From positions 2,542,001-2,606,000 of the forward strand of contig JAULSN010000007.1 in the NCBI GenBank assembly GCA_033439765.1: DNA of 64,000 nucleotides. Reading direction: 5' to 3'. The notes under the pieces are model-generated. The model was not told the origin of the DNA. It searched no databases and saw only the letters and a program-made list of their open reading frames with translations. This document shows positions 22,494 to 33,914 of this stretch, one piece after another. The DNA comes from Lasiosphaeria ovina. Taxonomy: Eukaryota > Ascomycota > Sordariomycetes > Sordariales > Lasiosphaeriaceae. Each line of letters opens with the position of its first letter. Position 1 is the first letter of the stretch. The position numbers and the translations under genes were made by a program.

Positions 22494-23735
22494 GATGGAC
22501 CGGAATAATTACTGACGATGCCAACACAGTTCAGGGCGAGCCGAAGCAATCTAATTAAAGATTACGGGCTTGACACTGCCATGATGAAGCTAGGTAGGCC
22601 AACTGGGCCAGGCATATCGTCTGGACCATGGCTTGTCGTCTATTTCCGTCTTGTGCGTATAGAATGAGTGCCTTGCGGCTTTCTCCGAGAACCAGTAGGT
22701 CTGACTTGTCACTTGAGAGGGCAGCCATGGTTCGGACAACAGGGCGACGGTGTGCGGTTGTCAGGCGAGTCGGATACGATGATTGCCCACCACGCATCTT
22801 CGTCAGTAGAAATGCTGATTATGGCGTTGTTTGAGATGACTTGAATGGATGGCCGTGGGAGATGGAGGTGGTCAGCACCCGTCGTCGGCTTCAAGGCTGA
22901 ATCGATGTCGACCAGACGTCCGGGTCACCGGTCTGCCCCCGCCTCCCTTGCCCGCCTCCTCGTACAAAGATCAAAGCAGCAGAACCGTGGCTTAGTAAAA
23001 ATTGTGCTAGCTACTAGGATTAACGAGTGCGTGAGTGGTGGAGGGGATCTTGTGTTGACGTTGGTGTTGGGCTCTAGCGGGTGAAACGGAAAATTTAGAT
23101 GTCTGTGGTGCAGTGGTCAAAGGCAATAAACCTAAAGCAGGTCATGGCAGAGATTAGTAGATTGTGTGATGCCAGTAATCTCTAAACCTGGCTGCAGCCC
23201 AACCTGACATGTTTAGTCGCAACTTTGCAGAATTTCCCTGGCATTGCATGGCACGAAGGCGGGGAAATCCCAACACGGTGGACGCGCGGATTCGGTGGCT
23301 GTTTCGAAGCCGTTGCGGCTGGAAAAAACGACACAGACATGGTGAGGCTGCAGCACAACAAATCGCTCGCTCATGCCCTCAAAGGCTTGAGGTGGTGGTT
23401 GCGTCATGGCTCTTTCGGTTTCGTATCTTTTCCTTATGTCATTCAGCCCCGCACACAGCCCCTTCAAGTTTCGGGGGGGCTGTGGTTATCGACTCGTGGC
23501 TGCCCTCTCCCCTTTCAGCCGTACTTGGCTACTGATACCACCCCGTCACCGTACTTACGAGCCAAGTGGTGAGGAGCGAAGTGCTGCCCCCAGGCTAGGT
23601 ACGTGCCGGATTTCGGGAAAATCCGAGCTTTGGAAGAGACACGGCCAGGCAGAAGAGGCCCCACATTTCAGCAGAGAGGCCCCATAAGTACAACAGGCCA
23701 AAATTTGCAGTCATGCACGGACCAACCTAGTTGTC
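22494..23735. other. Intergenic, no gene seen
   Basis: Overlapping short frames at 23209-23687 show no protein-like features. The 3' part becomes the U6 snRNA upstream region. Confidence 0.5.
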
Positions 23736-23742
23736 TATAAAA
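23736..23742 (+). promoter_or_regulatory. TATA box of U6 snRNA gene
   Basis: TATAAAA lies about 46 bases upstream of the predicted U6 5' end. RNA polymerase III U6 genes of fungi use an upstream TATA box, so the assignment follows from position and gene type. Confidence 0.55.
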
Positions 23743-23787
23743 GAACCGCCAGCCCCCCGAACTTACTTCTCTTTCCTTTCTTTTTCA

Positions 23788-23885
23788 GCCTTCGGGCAAT
23801 CTGGTCAATTTGAAACAATACAGAGAAGATTAGCATGGCCCCTGCACTAAGAATGACACGCTATACAAAGAGAGTTTACGATTTT
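23788..23885 (+). ncRNA. U6 spliceosomal snRNA
   Basis: Catalytic RNA of the spliceosome, transcribed by RNA polymerase III. It opens with the 5' hairpin gccttcgggc, followed by the ggtcaatttgaaac stretch. The ACAGAGA box and the U4/U6 pairing region are conserved in full (atacagagaagattagcatg, then gcccctgc). The internal stem-loop side is cactaagaatgacacgc, and the gene ends in a run of eight T. The usual fungal sequence has aaggatgac at that point, so this copy carries G-to-A in the stem-loop. No intron interrupts it. It could be the normal species form or a slightly diverged second copy. Confidence 0.93.
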
Positions 23886-24295
23886 TTTTCACTGTAATCG
23901 TGGCTTTTGGGTTATGGTATGGGGAAGAGAATGTCCGTAACAAGTTGATTTCATTTTCATTCATAGTCGTGAGGAAAGGTCGTGATGAAAGCTATCTCTC
24001 CAAAATGCGCGCAACCGGGACAGCCTCCCTCTGCGGAAGGCGTGAGTTTTTTTTTTTCTGAGCTATTGGCCAAGATTCTAGCTCGTAGGATCCCGTGGCA
24101 ACCGTCCGACGTCGGAGCAGCCTTCCATTCGACGCTTGGAAAGGAAGGTCCGAATTTGCTAATGGCGTCTCCTCCCAACATGCTTCCGCCTTTAGCTAGG
24201 AATCGAAAGGAGCGCTCGCTTTCAACTTTTGATTCAAATCTGTAGCTCTGTACCAATAATTACCTCATATCCTGTAATCATTTCAGCAAGACGGC
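23886..24295. other. Leader of the CorA-like gene, possible 5' exon
   Basis: An ATG frame at 23982 runs to a gtgagt donor at 24042. A cag acceptor just before 24290 would join it in phase to the downstream coding region, adding about 23 residues. This upstream exon is possible but not needed. Confidence 0.3.
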
Positions 24296-25686
24296 ATGGA
24301 CGGGGTCAAGGCCTTGTCGCAGTCCGTCTTTGACAGCGAGCAAAAGTTTGTCGACCCTGGATCTCACGCTAAGCTCGAGGCCTTCGAGCTGCGCATCTCC
24401 CCCGACGGGGCCAGCGGAAAAATTGATGACAAAGCCGCCACTCCCTCAGGTTCTAGGCTGTCGCTTCGCCAGGACAACATCTGCAATTGGCTGCCGTTGG
24501 CCAAGCGCAATGGCGAGGTGGCTTTTCGAATGGTCTGCATTGGACGTAAACCCGATCTCTCGCTTGCCATCTCACAGCAGACGTTTTCCCAGCTTTTCGA
24601 CGACATGAAGGCGGATCCATCGGTGAAATACATGGTCTGCGAGAACTACGACGGCTTCCATGAGTTCCATTCCGGTGGCTTCCGACTGACGAGGTTCATC
24701 GGCACCGCTTTCTATGCTCTGGTTTGGACGTTCGATCCTCCCTCAATGAGCACGGCTGCCCTGTTCCTGGACCGTCGCCTGCAACACGAGTCCTTCACAC
24801 CATTTGTTGCCGTGCTACAAGAGTTTGGCTCCTACATACACACACCTTCCCTCCTCTGCTTCGTATCTTGCTACTTCTTGCTGCACACATTCGACCGCCA
24901 AACCAACGGCTTCGAACTTCAGACGCTCCAACGCATCGAGAAATCTACCGGCTTTGCCCCGCATCCTTCTCGCTGGGTCGGAATGGACGAGCCGAGTTTC
25001 TTTGCGAAGCTTAACATTGATGACCTAACTCGCTCGCTCCAGGCCGTTAGTGAAGTCTCCATCAATATCACCAACCGGATCCGCCACCAGCGAAATTCCA
25101 GCGTGCTCCTTGCCACGGTCCGTGAAGAGTATCAGACAGACAAATGTCACGGCATCTCCGACCATGCGTTGGGACCGTATAGGCATACTCTTCAATCGCT
25201 CCAGGAGGCAATTCCATCCGTCGAGCGACACATGTCGGCGTACGTCGAGTATCTCAAATACCTCAAAGAAAGATCGGAGCGCCTCTCCAGCGTAGTAAGC
25301 AAATCCTACGCCGGTCAGATCGTGGCATCTCGTTGCCAGCTGGCTAATACCAAATGTCTCAGCTGTTTGCGCTGCTTACCCACGAAGATGCTGATGCGAG
25401 CATCGGACTAGCGGCAGCCACCAAGCGCGACAGCTCCTCGATGAAAACGGTCGCCATCATGACTATGGCATTCCTCCCCGCTACTTTCTTTGCCGCCCTG
25501 TTCGCCGTGCCGTCGCTGCATTGGGACCAGTCGGTGGTTGTGCAAGACACTTTCTGGGTGTACTGGGCCTTTACATTACCGACAACCTTGGCCGTGTTTG
25601 TCATCTGGCTGCTCATCACGGGACGCAAACAAATACAAAAGCAAACCCTTCACTTGTACACTTCTGCGAAACGGGTCTTGATTTGA
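24296..25686 (+). CDS. CorA-like membrane protein
   Basis: Two exons (24296-25294 and 25363-25686) give 440 residues; the 68-nt GT-AG intron contains ggctaata. The N-terminal 300 residues form the soluble CorA-like domain, with a helical part (RIRHQRNSSVLLATVREEY). The C-terminus has RDSSSMKTVAIMTMAFLPAT starting the first transmembrane segment and FWVYWAFTLPTTLAVFVIWL as the second. The pore motif GMN of true CorA magnesium channels is absent; LPATFFAALFAVPSL stands at that place, as in the fungus-specific CorA-like group. Transport of a divalent cation is therefore not assured. U6 lies 400 bases upstream in the same direction. Confidence 0.85.
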
Positions 25687-26516
25687 CATGATCAGAGTCA
25701 GATGGCAGCGTGTGAAGTGCGGCGTTGACACGACACAGTAGTTACACCTTCACAAACACAGCCATTCGCAGAATGCTCAAATGCAACCGAGGCACTTTAT
25801 TTGGGAAACTATGTTTGGTGTATCGAAGTCTCACAACACCAACGGACACGGTGTGATGAGAACTGGAGAAACAAACCAGCGGAATATGAGCAAGACACCG
25901 GCAACTATTTGCCGCGGGAGGTTCCGAGGACTTGAAACATTGGTCTGGCATTTACGGCGACGTGCATAGGCAGACTAGCGACCCGGAGTGAGGATAGTTT
26001 GCGCCGCTCAACTAGGGAGAGAGTGAGGAGCCGGCCAGTCTACCCCGGACAAATCATCCGCTTTGCGCAGACACACTTGACCGATGGCGGGAGCTCCCTC
26101 CTGCAACTCTATTCGTGGGGGTTGTCGATTTGGGCACCTGACAGCTGACAGGGGGGAACCAGTATAGACGACACGCCGAGACACTTTGGCAGATGCATGT
26201 CGGCTAACTCGAATTTATGAACTTAGCCATCCCCGCGCGCCGCCAGCGCTTTGGCCGGCCACACGCTCACTGGCCGTTGGCTGTCGGCGCTGGGGCAGCC
26301 CATGCAGGCAGCAAAACCCTGCATTCGCCGGTTTGACCTGCCTCTATCACCCGCCAGTCGCCAAAAGGAGCAACCTCTTAGGAGTTGTGCCAAACCGGCG
26401 CCCTGCTGGATTTATGGCGTCAAAGCTCTCTGTTGTATGCCCGGTCTCCTCTACAGCCAATTTTCGGCCTGTCCTCGCACCAGATGGCTGGTCCTTCTCT
26501 TGCCTGGGAACAACGG
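25687..26516. other. Intergenic, no gene seen
   Basis: Ends in the promoter of the histidine-phosphatase-like gene. Short overlapping frames at 26186-26544 lack protein character. Confidence 0.5.
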
Positions 26517-26523
26517 TATAAAA
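26517..26523 (+). promoter_or_regulatory. TATA box of histidine-phosphatase-like gene
   Basis: TATAAAA lies about 195 bases upstream of the start codon and is followed by a pyrimidine-rich leader. It is assigned by motif and position only. Confidence 0.4.
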
Positions 26524-26716
26524 CCGGCCGCTAGGGCTTTGTGAGTTCTGGAAGTTTCTCCCACTTTAGGCTTCCCAGCTCTCTCCCTAAACCTCTATTG
26601 CATCACACATGCATCGAAAACTGACAAGATACTCAATATAAACAGGCAAACCTCACCCAGTCGCTCAGGCCGTGGTTCGTTAATACAGTAACACTAAGTC
26701 TGCTATAGTTGCCGAT

Positions 26717-27712
26717 ATGGGCATTTTAAACTCTGGACAGGACGCGGGCGCGTCGTCGAGCAAGACCTCAGACAATGGCATCTCCAAGGTCCATGTCCTC
26801 TTTCAGCGACATGGCCAAGCCATTTCGAATATTGTTGACTTCGACATCCCGGGTATTGAAGGAGAGACGGTCACTTCTGCTCAGCTGCACGACATTGCCA
26901 GAACTGGCCGTGGCTATCTGAGAACTGGCGTGTACCTGCCCGACGGTCTCACCCAGTTCGGACTCGACATGTCAAAGGTCTTTGTCGACAGCGTCGTGGG
27001 CAATGGCATCCGTCTGGACAATGTCTACATGCTCGTCTCGTCCCCCCTTACAAGGTGTTTCCAGACACTGCAGGCAAATCGTCCGGCATTCCAGCTAGTT
27101 GGCCCGTTCAATGGCAGCGACGGCGGAAACGGAGCCGTCTTTTGCCACCCGGGTCTCCAGGAAGCCACGCCCTGGCCCCAGGATTTTCCCGCCGCTGTCA
27201 AGAAGGTGAACGGACAAAAGACGATTTCCTATGTCAACGTGGTCGGCGGCAACTCCCCGGGTTGTGGCAGGGTGTTGGGCGAGACAGAAGTGGACGTCAC
27301 GCAAATGATCTGGGCAGACAATGTACCCAACAAATGGGAAACACTTGAAGCCCGCTTCAAGGCTGCAACTGAGCTGCCATCCCTGTCCGACATTGAGGAA
27401 GCAGTTCAGGAAGGACGGGTGTGGCTTCGGGACATGGCGAAGAAGGTTCTCGATGCCCATTTGAGGGATGGACAACTAGGCACGCCAAAGATGGTGGTGT
27501 GCATCCACGGCGGCATCATCAATTTCATCACGCAGGATTGGCACTGCAACTACGTCAAAAACAGCAACGGCGATTGGGGGTGGAGAGGATCGGCAGCCCT
27601 CAAGAATCTCGAAGTGGTCGTGTACGCGTTTGAGTCGCTGACGGACAAGGACGCTAGGCTGGTCGAGGTCGAGATGGACGAGTACTACGCTAGAACGCTT
27701 GGCAAGTGTTAA
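26717..27712 (+). CDS. Histidine phosphatase superfamily (PGAM-like) protein
   Basis: A single exon of 331 residues without signal peptide or membrane segment. The phosphohistidine motif is FQRHGQAISN (R31, H32, G33), the second arginine is in SSPLTRCFQT, the acidic residue is in LQEATPWPQD and the second catalytic histidine is in VCIHGG (H264). All four positions of the family active site are present, so a phosphatase or mutase activity on a small phosphorylated substrate is expected. Fungal members of this group mostly lack a defined substrate. A 40-residue insertion (VNGQKTISYVNVVGGNSPGC) separates the acidic residue from the C-terminal half. The gene is intact. Confidence 0.9.
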   Translation: MGILNSGQDAGASSSKTSDNGISKVHVLFQRHGQAISNIVDFDIPGIEGETVTSAQLHDIARTGRGYLRTGVYLPDGLTQFGLDMSKVFVDSVVGNGIRLDNVYMLVSSPLTRCFQTLQANRPAFQLVGPFNGSDGGNGAVFCHPGLQEATPWPQDFPAAVKKVNGQKTISYVNVVGGNSPGCGRVLGETEVDVTQMIWADNVPNKWETLEARFKAATELPSLSDIEEAVQEGRVWLRDMAKKVLDAHLRDGQLGTPKMVVCIHGGIINFITQDWHCNYVKNSNGDWGWRGSAALKNLEVVVYAFESLTDKDARLVEVEMDEYYARTLGKC

Positions 27713-27761
27713 ACTGCGTTCCTGTATAGGCCCGAACTCAGCACCTATACAGGGTGCACAG

Positions 27762-28375
27762 TGTTGTGACAGGTGCAGCGGAAGCAAGGCGTGTAGCGTA
27801 TATCGGGAACCAAGTGCAGGGTAGGTCGATCAAGTGCAGGGTAGACTGTAGGGAACTGTGCCCTACGGTCCGATACAACAGTGCTTCTGCAAGGCACCGA
27901 GGGAAGCAGGCTGACTGACTACAGGTCTGTAGAACTCTGCTACAGGCCTGCCACTCAGACTGTGAGGACTCTGCTCAGCAGTCTACCTCGTAGGCTGTAG
28001 GGGACTCTGCCTTACAGTCAGGGTCTTCGGGACCAACTGTGGGTGCTAAAGGAGACGGAGAGGAGTTGTATTATAGAAGAAGTATAGTACAAAGAGTGGT
28101 GAGTGCAGTGCTTGCTTGTTGCTTTCTTTTATACTCACAACAAGAGGCTTGCTTGCTTGAGAAGGAAATCTATCTAAGGGAAAGGACAGGTCTATATAGA
28201 CCTAAGGTGGGCTCTCTAGAAGGTTCTAGAGACCCACAGGCTCCGTAGACAGCTCTGTATTCTACAGTCTTCTAGTGGGCTTGTCTTACGTATGCCAAGA
28301 CGTATAGGGGTTTCGAGAAGGTGCTGTGGGGCAAAGTAAACAATCTAGGTATAGCGCCCTCAGCACCACACAACA
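27762..28375. mobile_element. LTR-like sequence (possible solo LTR)
   Basis: Begins TGTTGTGAC and ends CACACAACA, so the ends form the TG...CA short inverted repeat typical of LTRs. In between are repetitive ctctgctacagg and gcttgcttgctt words, and no coding frame. No matching 5-bp target duplication is visible (cacag on the left; cacag recurs only about 23 bases beyond the chosen right end). Boundaries are therefore tentative. Confidence 0.4.
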
Positions 28376-28453
28376 GCCACAACACTCACAACTCCAACAC
28401 AGCTACTGCAGTGCCCTACACTTCAGGACCCTACAACCCTAGTAACTAGCCGT

Positions 28454-28664
28454 ACTTTAACAGCAAGTACTACCGCCACCTGGGAAGCGAGACCAACGCC
28501 GTCTACCGGAATGCAGATGGGTCCTTGGTAAACCAAAAAACCCGCCATTGGAAGTTTATCCAGGACAAGGCGGATGAGGTCCAGGGCTTTGCGAGGGAGC
28601 GGAAGCGTGTGCTGGAGCAGCTGCTCATGTGGACCGGAGCCGAAGACTTTCTCAATTCGAAGTA
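28454..28664 (+). pseudogene. Orphan C-terminal coding fragment
   Basis: An open frame of about 70 codons with gene-like codon use. It includes KYYRHLGSETNAVYRNADGS, then KTRHWKFIQDKADEVQGFAR and LLMWTGAEDFLNSK before a TAA. There is no upstream coding sequence; the LTR-like block ends 80 bases before it. It looks like the last exon of a host gene whose 5' part was removed. I do not recognise the family. Confidence 0.5.
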
Positions 28665-28862
28665 AAGGCTATGCTCCATTCGGTTACAGCTCAAGTCCTT
28701 CATCAGCTATGGGAATACAAAGTTCTCTCTTTTTTTTTTCTCCTCTTTTTTTTTTTCACCCCGTTCTGCTTTTTTCGACTAATTACCATCCTGGTAGTCC
28801 CAAGTCTCGGCATCATCTCTAACTCCTTCCATCCCCTCCTCCTTCCGTCGAAGGGCACCGCG

Positions 28863-31369
28863 TCAAGCCCTGGCCTTGATGAGATCGGCAGCCTTCTCGG
28901 CAACCGCATACGCAGTCTGCTGCGTGTCGCGCCGGGCATGTCGAGGATAACGCTTGCGTCGGCGATGCTCAGTCCGACGACGCCATAGACCTGCAGTTTG
29001 TCGTCCACGACACCGCCGAGGGCGCGCGGCATCATGGCAGCGTTGCCGACGGGATGGAAGACGGTGGGGCTCAGGCGGGCACGAAGCGCGGCAGCAATAT
29101 CTTCGGGCGCCGTGACGTGCGCGCCGGGGAACAGCTCAACAAGCCCATAGGCGGCCAGGCGCGTCGTCGTGAAGAAGCGGCGCGTGAAGCGCGTGAACTC
29201 GACCAGCACATCGACATCGGCCGGGTTGTTCAGCGCGCGGTAGTCGAACAGCGGCGGCGCGAACAGCGGATTTCTTGGGTCCACGTGCACCGTGCCCCGG
29301 CTCAGCGGGTGCAGGTACACGACCCAGTCCGTCTTGACCGCCTTGCCCTGCAGGAACAGGTTGTACACGGCCGAACCGCGGCTGCGCAGTGCTGCTGCCA
29401 GCGCCCGCTTCTGCGCCCGGTAGCCCGCCACGACCGTGGCGTCGGGGCCCAAAGACAGGAACGCCGCTGGGTCCTGCGCCTCGTACCGGTCCGCGATGGA
29501 TTGGAACGCGTTGGGCGCCACGACCAACAGCTACAGGAACGCCCCGCAGTACCCTAACACGGCGCTCAGCGGCCCCGTGCGTTAGCGTCGAACAGCGCTT
29601 GCGCCTCGGCGATGAACGTGGCGTTGGTCAGGAGCAGGTCGCTTGTGAGCAGCGGCGGGAACTTGGCCACTGCGCACGCGTTTGGTTAGTGTGTGTTTGC
29701 AGGGCTATCAAACATCAAGAAACGGTGGCGGTGCAATTACGGTTGAACAGAGCGCCGACCTGGTACGTGGGGTCCTGGAAGTTGCTGCCCACGCCAGGCA
29801 AGTCGGCAACGACGTCGATGCCCCCCCTCTGCAACACGTCCGCTCGCCCGACGCCGCTCGCCTGCAGGATCTGCGGCGTGTGGATGGTGCCGGCGGCGAT
29901 GACGACTTTCCTCCTGGCGCGGACGGTGCGTGCGCGGGTGGGCACAAACAGGATGCCCGCCGCTCTGATTTTCTGTTTCGTTTTTTTCCCATTGCTACTG
30001 CAGCCGCCGGTCGTCTTGTTCTCAAACACCACCTTGAGCACGCGCTGCTCGGTGAGCGTGCGGTAGTTGGGCCGCGCCGGCGCCGACTCGCCGTCCCATT
30101 GCCCTGGCCGCGAAAACGACCGCAGCACCGGCCCTGGGTCGACGGAGGCTGGCCACCAGAAGGCCCCCGGCTCGCCGGACCCCGAGTCGTCTAGGAAGTC
30201 GACGCCGGGGGTGTCCTTGAAGGCGTCTATTTGCGTCTCTGTTGATGTGCAGCACTTGGATTCAGTAATGTGTTCAGGAAGGGTTGTTGTGGCTCGGGTC
30301 CACTAAGTGGTCCGTGCCTCGGCTCTCGGCCTCCGGCCTCAGGGATCCACCAGATCCACAGTCCAGTCCTTCACCTATATATACCGGTAGCACCTTTCCT
30401 GCCCTCTGCAGTCTTCCATCCTGTAGAGCGAATACACATCGCTTTCCTGCTCACAGTTGTTGTGACACGGAGCAAACTGGCACTCACTAAAGAAAGGCCA
30501 CAGGAACGACGGGAAAGAGTCGTGGACTTTGGAGCTGGTCCCCCAGTAGCTCGCGTCGAATTTGATGCCGAATTCCTTGACAAGCGCGGGGTGCGGAGGA
30601 TGAAAATTCCAGGCCTAATAGTCACTGATGTGGAAATGGTGAAGAGTCAGCCATCCGACACGCAAAATCACTGCCGCCACGAACCAAGCAGACTCGCCTT
30701 TTGAAATACGGAAGAAGCCCGTCCCAGGCCCAGAGTACGACGCCCAGCAGTCGTAGTCGTCGCGCTGGCCGCGCATTACCTACATGCCGTTGACGCCCGA
30801 GCTGCCGCCGAGCATGGCGCCGCCGACGACGCAGACGGTGCGGTTGTTGAGGTTTACCTGTGACACCGACGAGAAGTTGAAGAAGTTGCGCGCGTCCAAC
30901 AGGCCCTGGAATCATAGTGGTACTGTGGTTACGGAGCTCGTGTTGACTGATTGTTGTGAAGTGTGGTTTGTTGGTTAGCTGCTGCGGTTGGAACTGCATT
31001 AGTGTCCCCTAGGCACGGGTGACCGTCGTGATTGGGACTTACTGAACGGCCCGGGTTCAACCACGAGGACGGAATCTGTTCCGTTCGAGAATCGGCATTA
31101 GAAGCCAGCTTCGTTAGGCACGCATGAACAGTGGGAAATTGCCCACATTTTCCATCCTCCGTCAGCCGGTCCGCCATCGTCAGGCCAGCCGTCCCGCCGC
31201 CGATAACGATGTAGTCGTACTCGGCGCTGGCGTCGGCGGGCCGCTCGAGGATCTCGGCCTGGCCAGAGAGCGGTTGGGGATCGGCTGTCGCTGTGTTTGA
31301 TGCCAGCAGCAGCAGGAATAGCAGACACAGCCTAGTTAGCGATGAGAAAATGAATGGAGGATGCGCCAT
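28863..31369 (-). pseudogene. GMC oxidoreductase pseudogene (secreted FAD enzyme)
   Basis: FAD-dependent alcohol/sugar oxidase family. It opens with a signal peptide (CLLFLLLLASNTATA) and the dinucleotide motif YDYIVIGGGTAGLTMADRLT. Spliced exons continue with SVLVVEPGPF, then GGAMLGGSSGVNGM, FHPPHPALVKEFGIKFDAS and RKVVIAAGTIHTPQILQASG. The C-terminal catalytic His is in VFHPVGNAAM. Lesions: in-frame TAG at 30780-30782 and at 29531-29533; frame changes near 30720-30735, 29576-29583 and 28921-28930. After the last, the family C-terminus AYAVAEKAADLIKARA continues in another frame. One junction needs a GC-AG donor, and the intron at about 30240-30505 contains a solo LTR. The gene is recently dead. 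Confidence 0.9.
30288..30455 (+). mobile_element. Solo LTR, 168 bp, with 5-bp target duplication
   Basis: Starts TGTGGCTCGG and ends CTGCTCACA, flanked on both sides by GTTGT (30283-30287 and 30456-30460). It contains a TATA run (ctatatataccgg) and the block cctgccctctgcagt. It sits inside an intron of the GMC pseudogene. A related but diverged sequence lies near 49490-49650. The short length fits a miniature (TRIM-like) LTR family. Confidence 0.8.
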
Positions 31370-32669
31370 GGTTGTCGATGTCGCGGGGAGATTCCGGGAC
31401 GGGATGCTGATATTTTAACGAACGGTCATGGATGAGGCACAGGCTTTGACCGGACTGCAGCGATTCATTTATACATGCTTGTCCCTTGGTGTAGCCAGGC
31501 CTGCAGCCCCGGACTTGTCGATGCTGATGGTAAGACGTGCTGTCGCTGTGGAACGTAGGCCGCCGTCATTGGCTGGTACGGACTCGACCCCGTCCCTCAC
31601 CGTCAGCAATGGTTGAGGTAGGTACCAGTGGTGGTGGATCGTCGAGCTGTGGGACATCTGACTGACTTTGGCGAGCCGCGTTGAGATTGGTTGCAGCTGT
31701 CGTTGTTGCAATTTGGCAATCCGAGGACGCGGGCCGTCCGGACTTTTGGAATGCAACTGACGTGCGATGCTCGAGTTTTGGCTTGGTACCTGATTGAACT
31801 GCGTAAACAATTGCGCCGGCACAAAGAATGACAACTGGAAGAATTCTGACTGCTTAAAAGCTAGAGTTTTTGGTGAAGTGTTTTGGTATTAGTTACAGGA
31901 TATCATTGTTCACCTATTTGGCGCGTCAGTGAAAGCAGTGTTTGGATGAATTGACGAACGCGACTCGCAGATGGAGGCATGGTTTCCAGGAAGGCCTGGG
32001 TAGATTGCCTAGGCATCTTCGCAGGAGGTTCGGGCTGTGAGATGATATCGGAGAGCCAGAACAAACAGCCGGGCAACGCTCAAACCAGCCTTTCGTTCCG
32101 AGGAAACAATGTCCCACGAATACTAATCATTAAAAAAAGAGCATCATGTCCCACTTGGGTGAAAGTTGAGTTGAGAGCGGCTGCTACTTTAATTTGGGTT
32201 GGCGTCGGTTCAAACTATTTCCAAAACCTTTATTTCCAACAACCCCCCCAAATCCAATGTCTAGGTATGAGAGGAGGCTCATAGATTACGGGAAACGGAT
32301 ATTTTCGTCCAGAACTAAAAGATAGGAAAGCTTACACGGTGACGCCGCCAATCTAGGCACTATCCGGGCGAAGGTACTTCTCGTCTGCAGCTCGATAGAA
32401 AGTGAATCTTAGACACGATACCTAAATTTGCTAGTTAGATCCTAATACCACATGCCACATTAGGACACACACATGCTGGGACGGTATCAGACACTCACAT
32501 GGTGCAAAATGTGGACCCGCACTTGACAACTCACAACACGATCCTCAGCTGCCTCGCAGTGAGAGCTAGGTGAGGCGAAAGTGAGACCCCTCTCACCAAG
32601 CCCTGCCACCAGACCCACGGCACCACCATACCATAAGCAAGTTTTGCCACGTACTCCTCCAACGGATGA
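31370..32669. other. Intergenic, no gene seen
   Basis: The first 100 bases upstream of the GMC start hold its promoter. The rest has only short open frames without protein character. Confidence 0.45.
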
Positions 32670-33080
32670 CTTTGGGCTCAGTGGTGCAACGGCAGGCGTC
32701 CCCAGAAAACTCGCACTTGGTCGCCCGGCGCAACAAGCGTAGACCCTAAGGTTCGAATCACACACGAGTAGAAAGATTTTACGCACACTGAAACCGCCAC
32801 TCACAGAAAGCTATAGCACGGATGCCAGGGAAGGTATACCGGGGGGTAGTGTCGGCAGCTCTCCAATGCCTCCAAGCAGGGATCACCCGGTGGCTTGTTT
32901 GGCATGAAACTTGTCACTGCGGCCCCGAAGTCCGCCACTAGCGCTTGGAGCTGTCCCTCAGTCTTCGCTGAGAGTTGGTTCGACTCCAGCTGCTGTCTTA
33001 CTCGGGTACCTGCTGCGTATTAGATGTCGGTGCGAATCCGACCTGAGCCCGAAGTCGTCGTCTGTTTTAATTTTTTTTCT
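32670..33080 (+). mobile_element. SINE-like element copy 1
   Basis: Head: A-box-like ggctcagtggtgcaacgg (32675-32692) and B-box-like ggttcgaatcac (32750-32761). Second T-arm-like hairpin: gttggttcgactcc near 32974-32987. Third: gtcggtgcgaatccgac (33026-33042), a 5-bp stem with a 7-base loop. It ends in a T-rich tail from 33064. It has no coding capacity. The same order of modules recurs in three further copies in this window. Confidence 0.75.
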
Positions 33081-33914
33081 TTCCATTTTTCGCTTTCTCT
33101 TTTCGTGCTTTCCCGCCCACCAAATCGGTATCTAAATAAAATATACGGCCGGCATAGAAGGCAAGCATACGACAATGAAACCAGTGGAGTCGTCTCCGAC
33201 GGCTTGCAAATGCAAGCTTCAGATTTCTTTGCACAGGCCGAGTCTTGCCGTCGCGAATGAGATTTTGCTCCAAATCATAGCCTTCTCTGTTCCGCCCGTC
33301 CTTTTCCTGATCGGGAATCGTGAGTTCCAACCAAATCCCGGGCCTGTCAGCCCCGTCGCTCGATCCTTCAAATGGAGATGCTAGCTAGCATGCTGAGACT
33401 GTCCCGCGACTTTTGTTTTGTAGTCCTTGAATGTCGGAAGGTGTCGTCTTCTTAATTTTAGAATAATTTAAGCAACTGACTCCCCGATCGCAAGGTCGAT
33501 GCCGAGATCGGTGCAGCCATTACCACAGTTTACGAGCTTGGAGATCATAGTTTTGGTGTTGATATCAGTGTGGTCTCAATTGAAGCCGTTGATGAGAGTG
33601 CCGAACGGGACCTTACCGTGCTCGTGGATAGCGGACTGCGCCTGCCGAAAGTAGGGAAGACCCTCGACCAGGTAGACGCAGCGCTGGCACCAAGTCAAAT
33701 AAGTCAAGTCTGAGGCTATATTTGATTGTATTTGAAGCCGTAAATAGGTTACTTGACTGCGTAGAATGCGGACTTGGTTGAGTTGTAATTACTTGGCCTA
33801 CTTGACAGCAAATTCCGCCCCACCCACGCCCAAGCCCTAGGCGTAGCGATGCGAGCGCAGCGGGGTATTTGGGCCACTAAAGGTGGCCTAGAATGCAAGG
33901 AACAAGAACACGAC
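33081..33914. other. Between SINE-like copies 1 and 2
   Basis: AT-rich. A cluster of short caagt-like words occurs near 33690-33810 (agtcaaataagtcaagtc and relatives). No gene is seen. Confidence 0.4.

Noticed and set aside
32675..32761. Functional tRNA gene
   Set aside because: A- and B-box-like words exist, but no complete cloverleaf with acceptor pairing could be drawn, and the same head recurs in the repeat family with tails.
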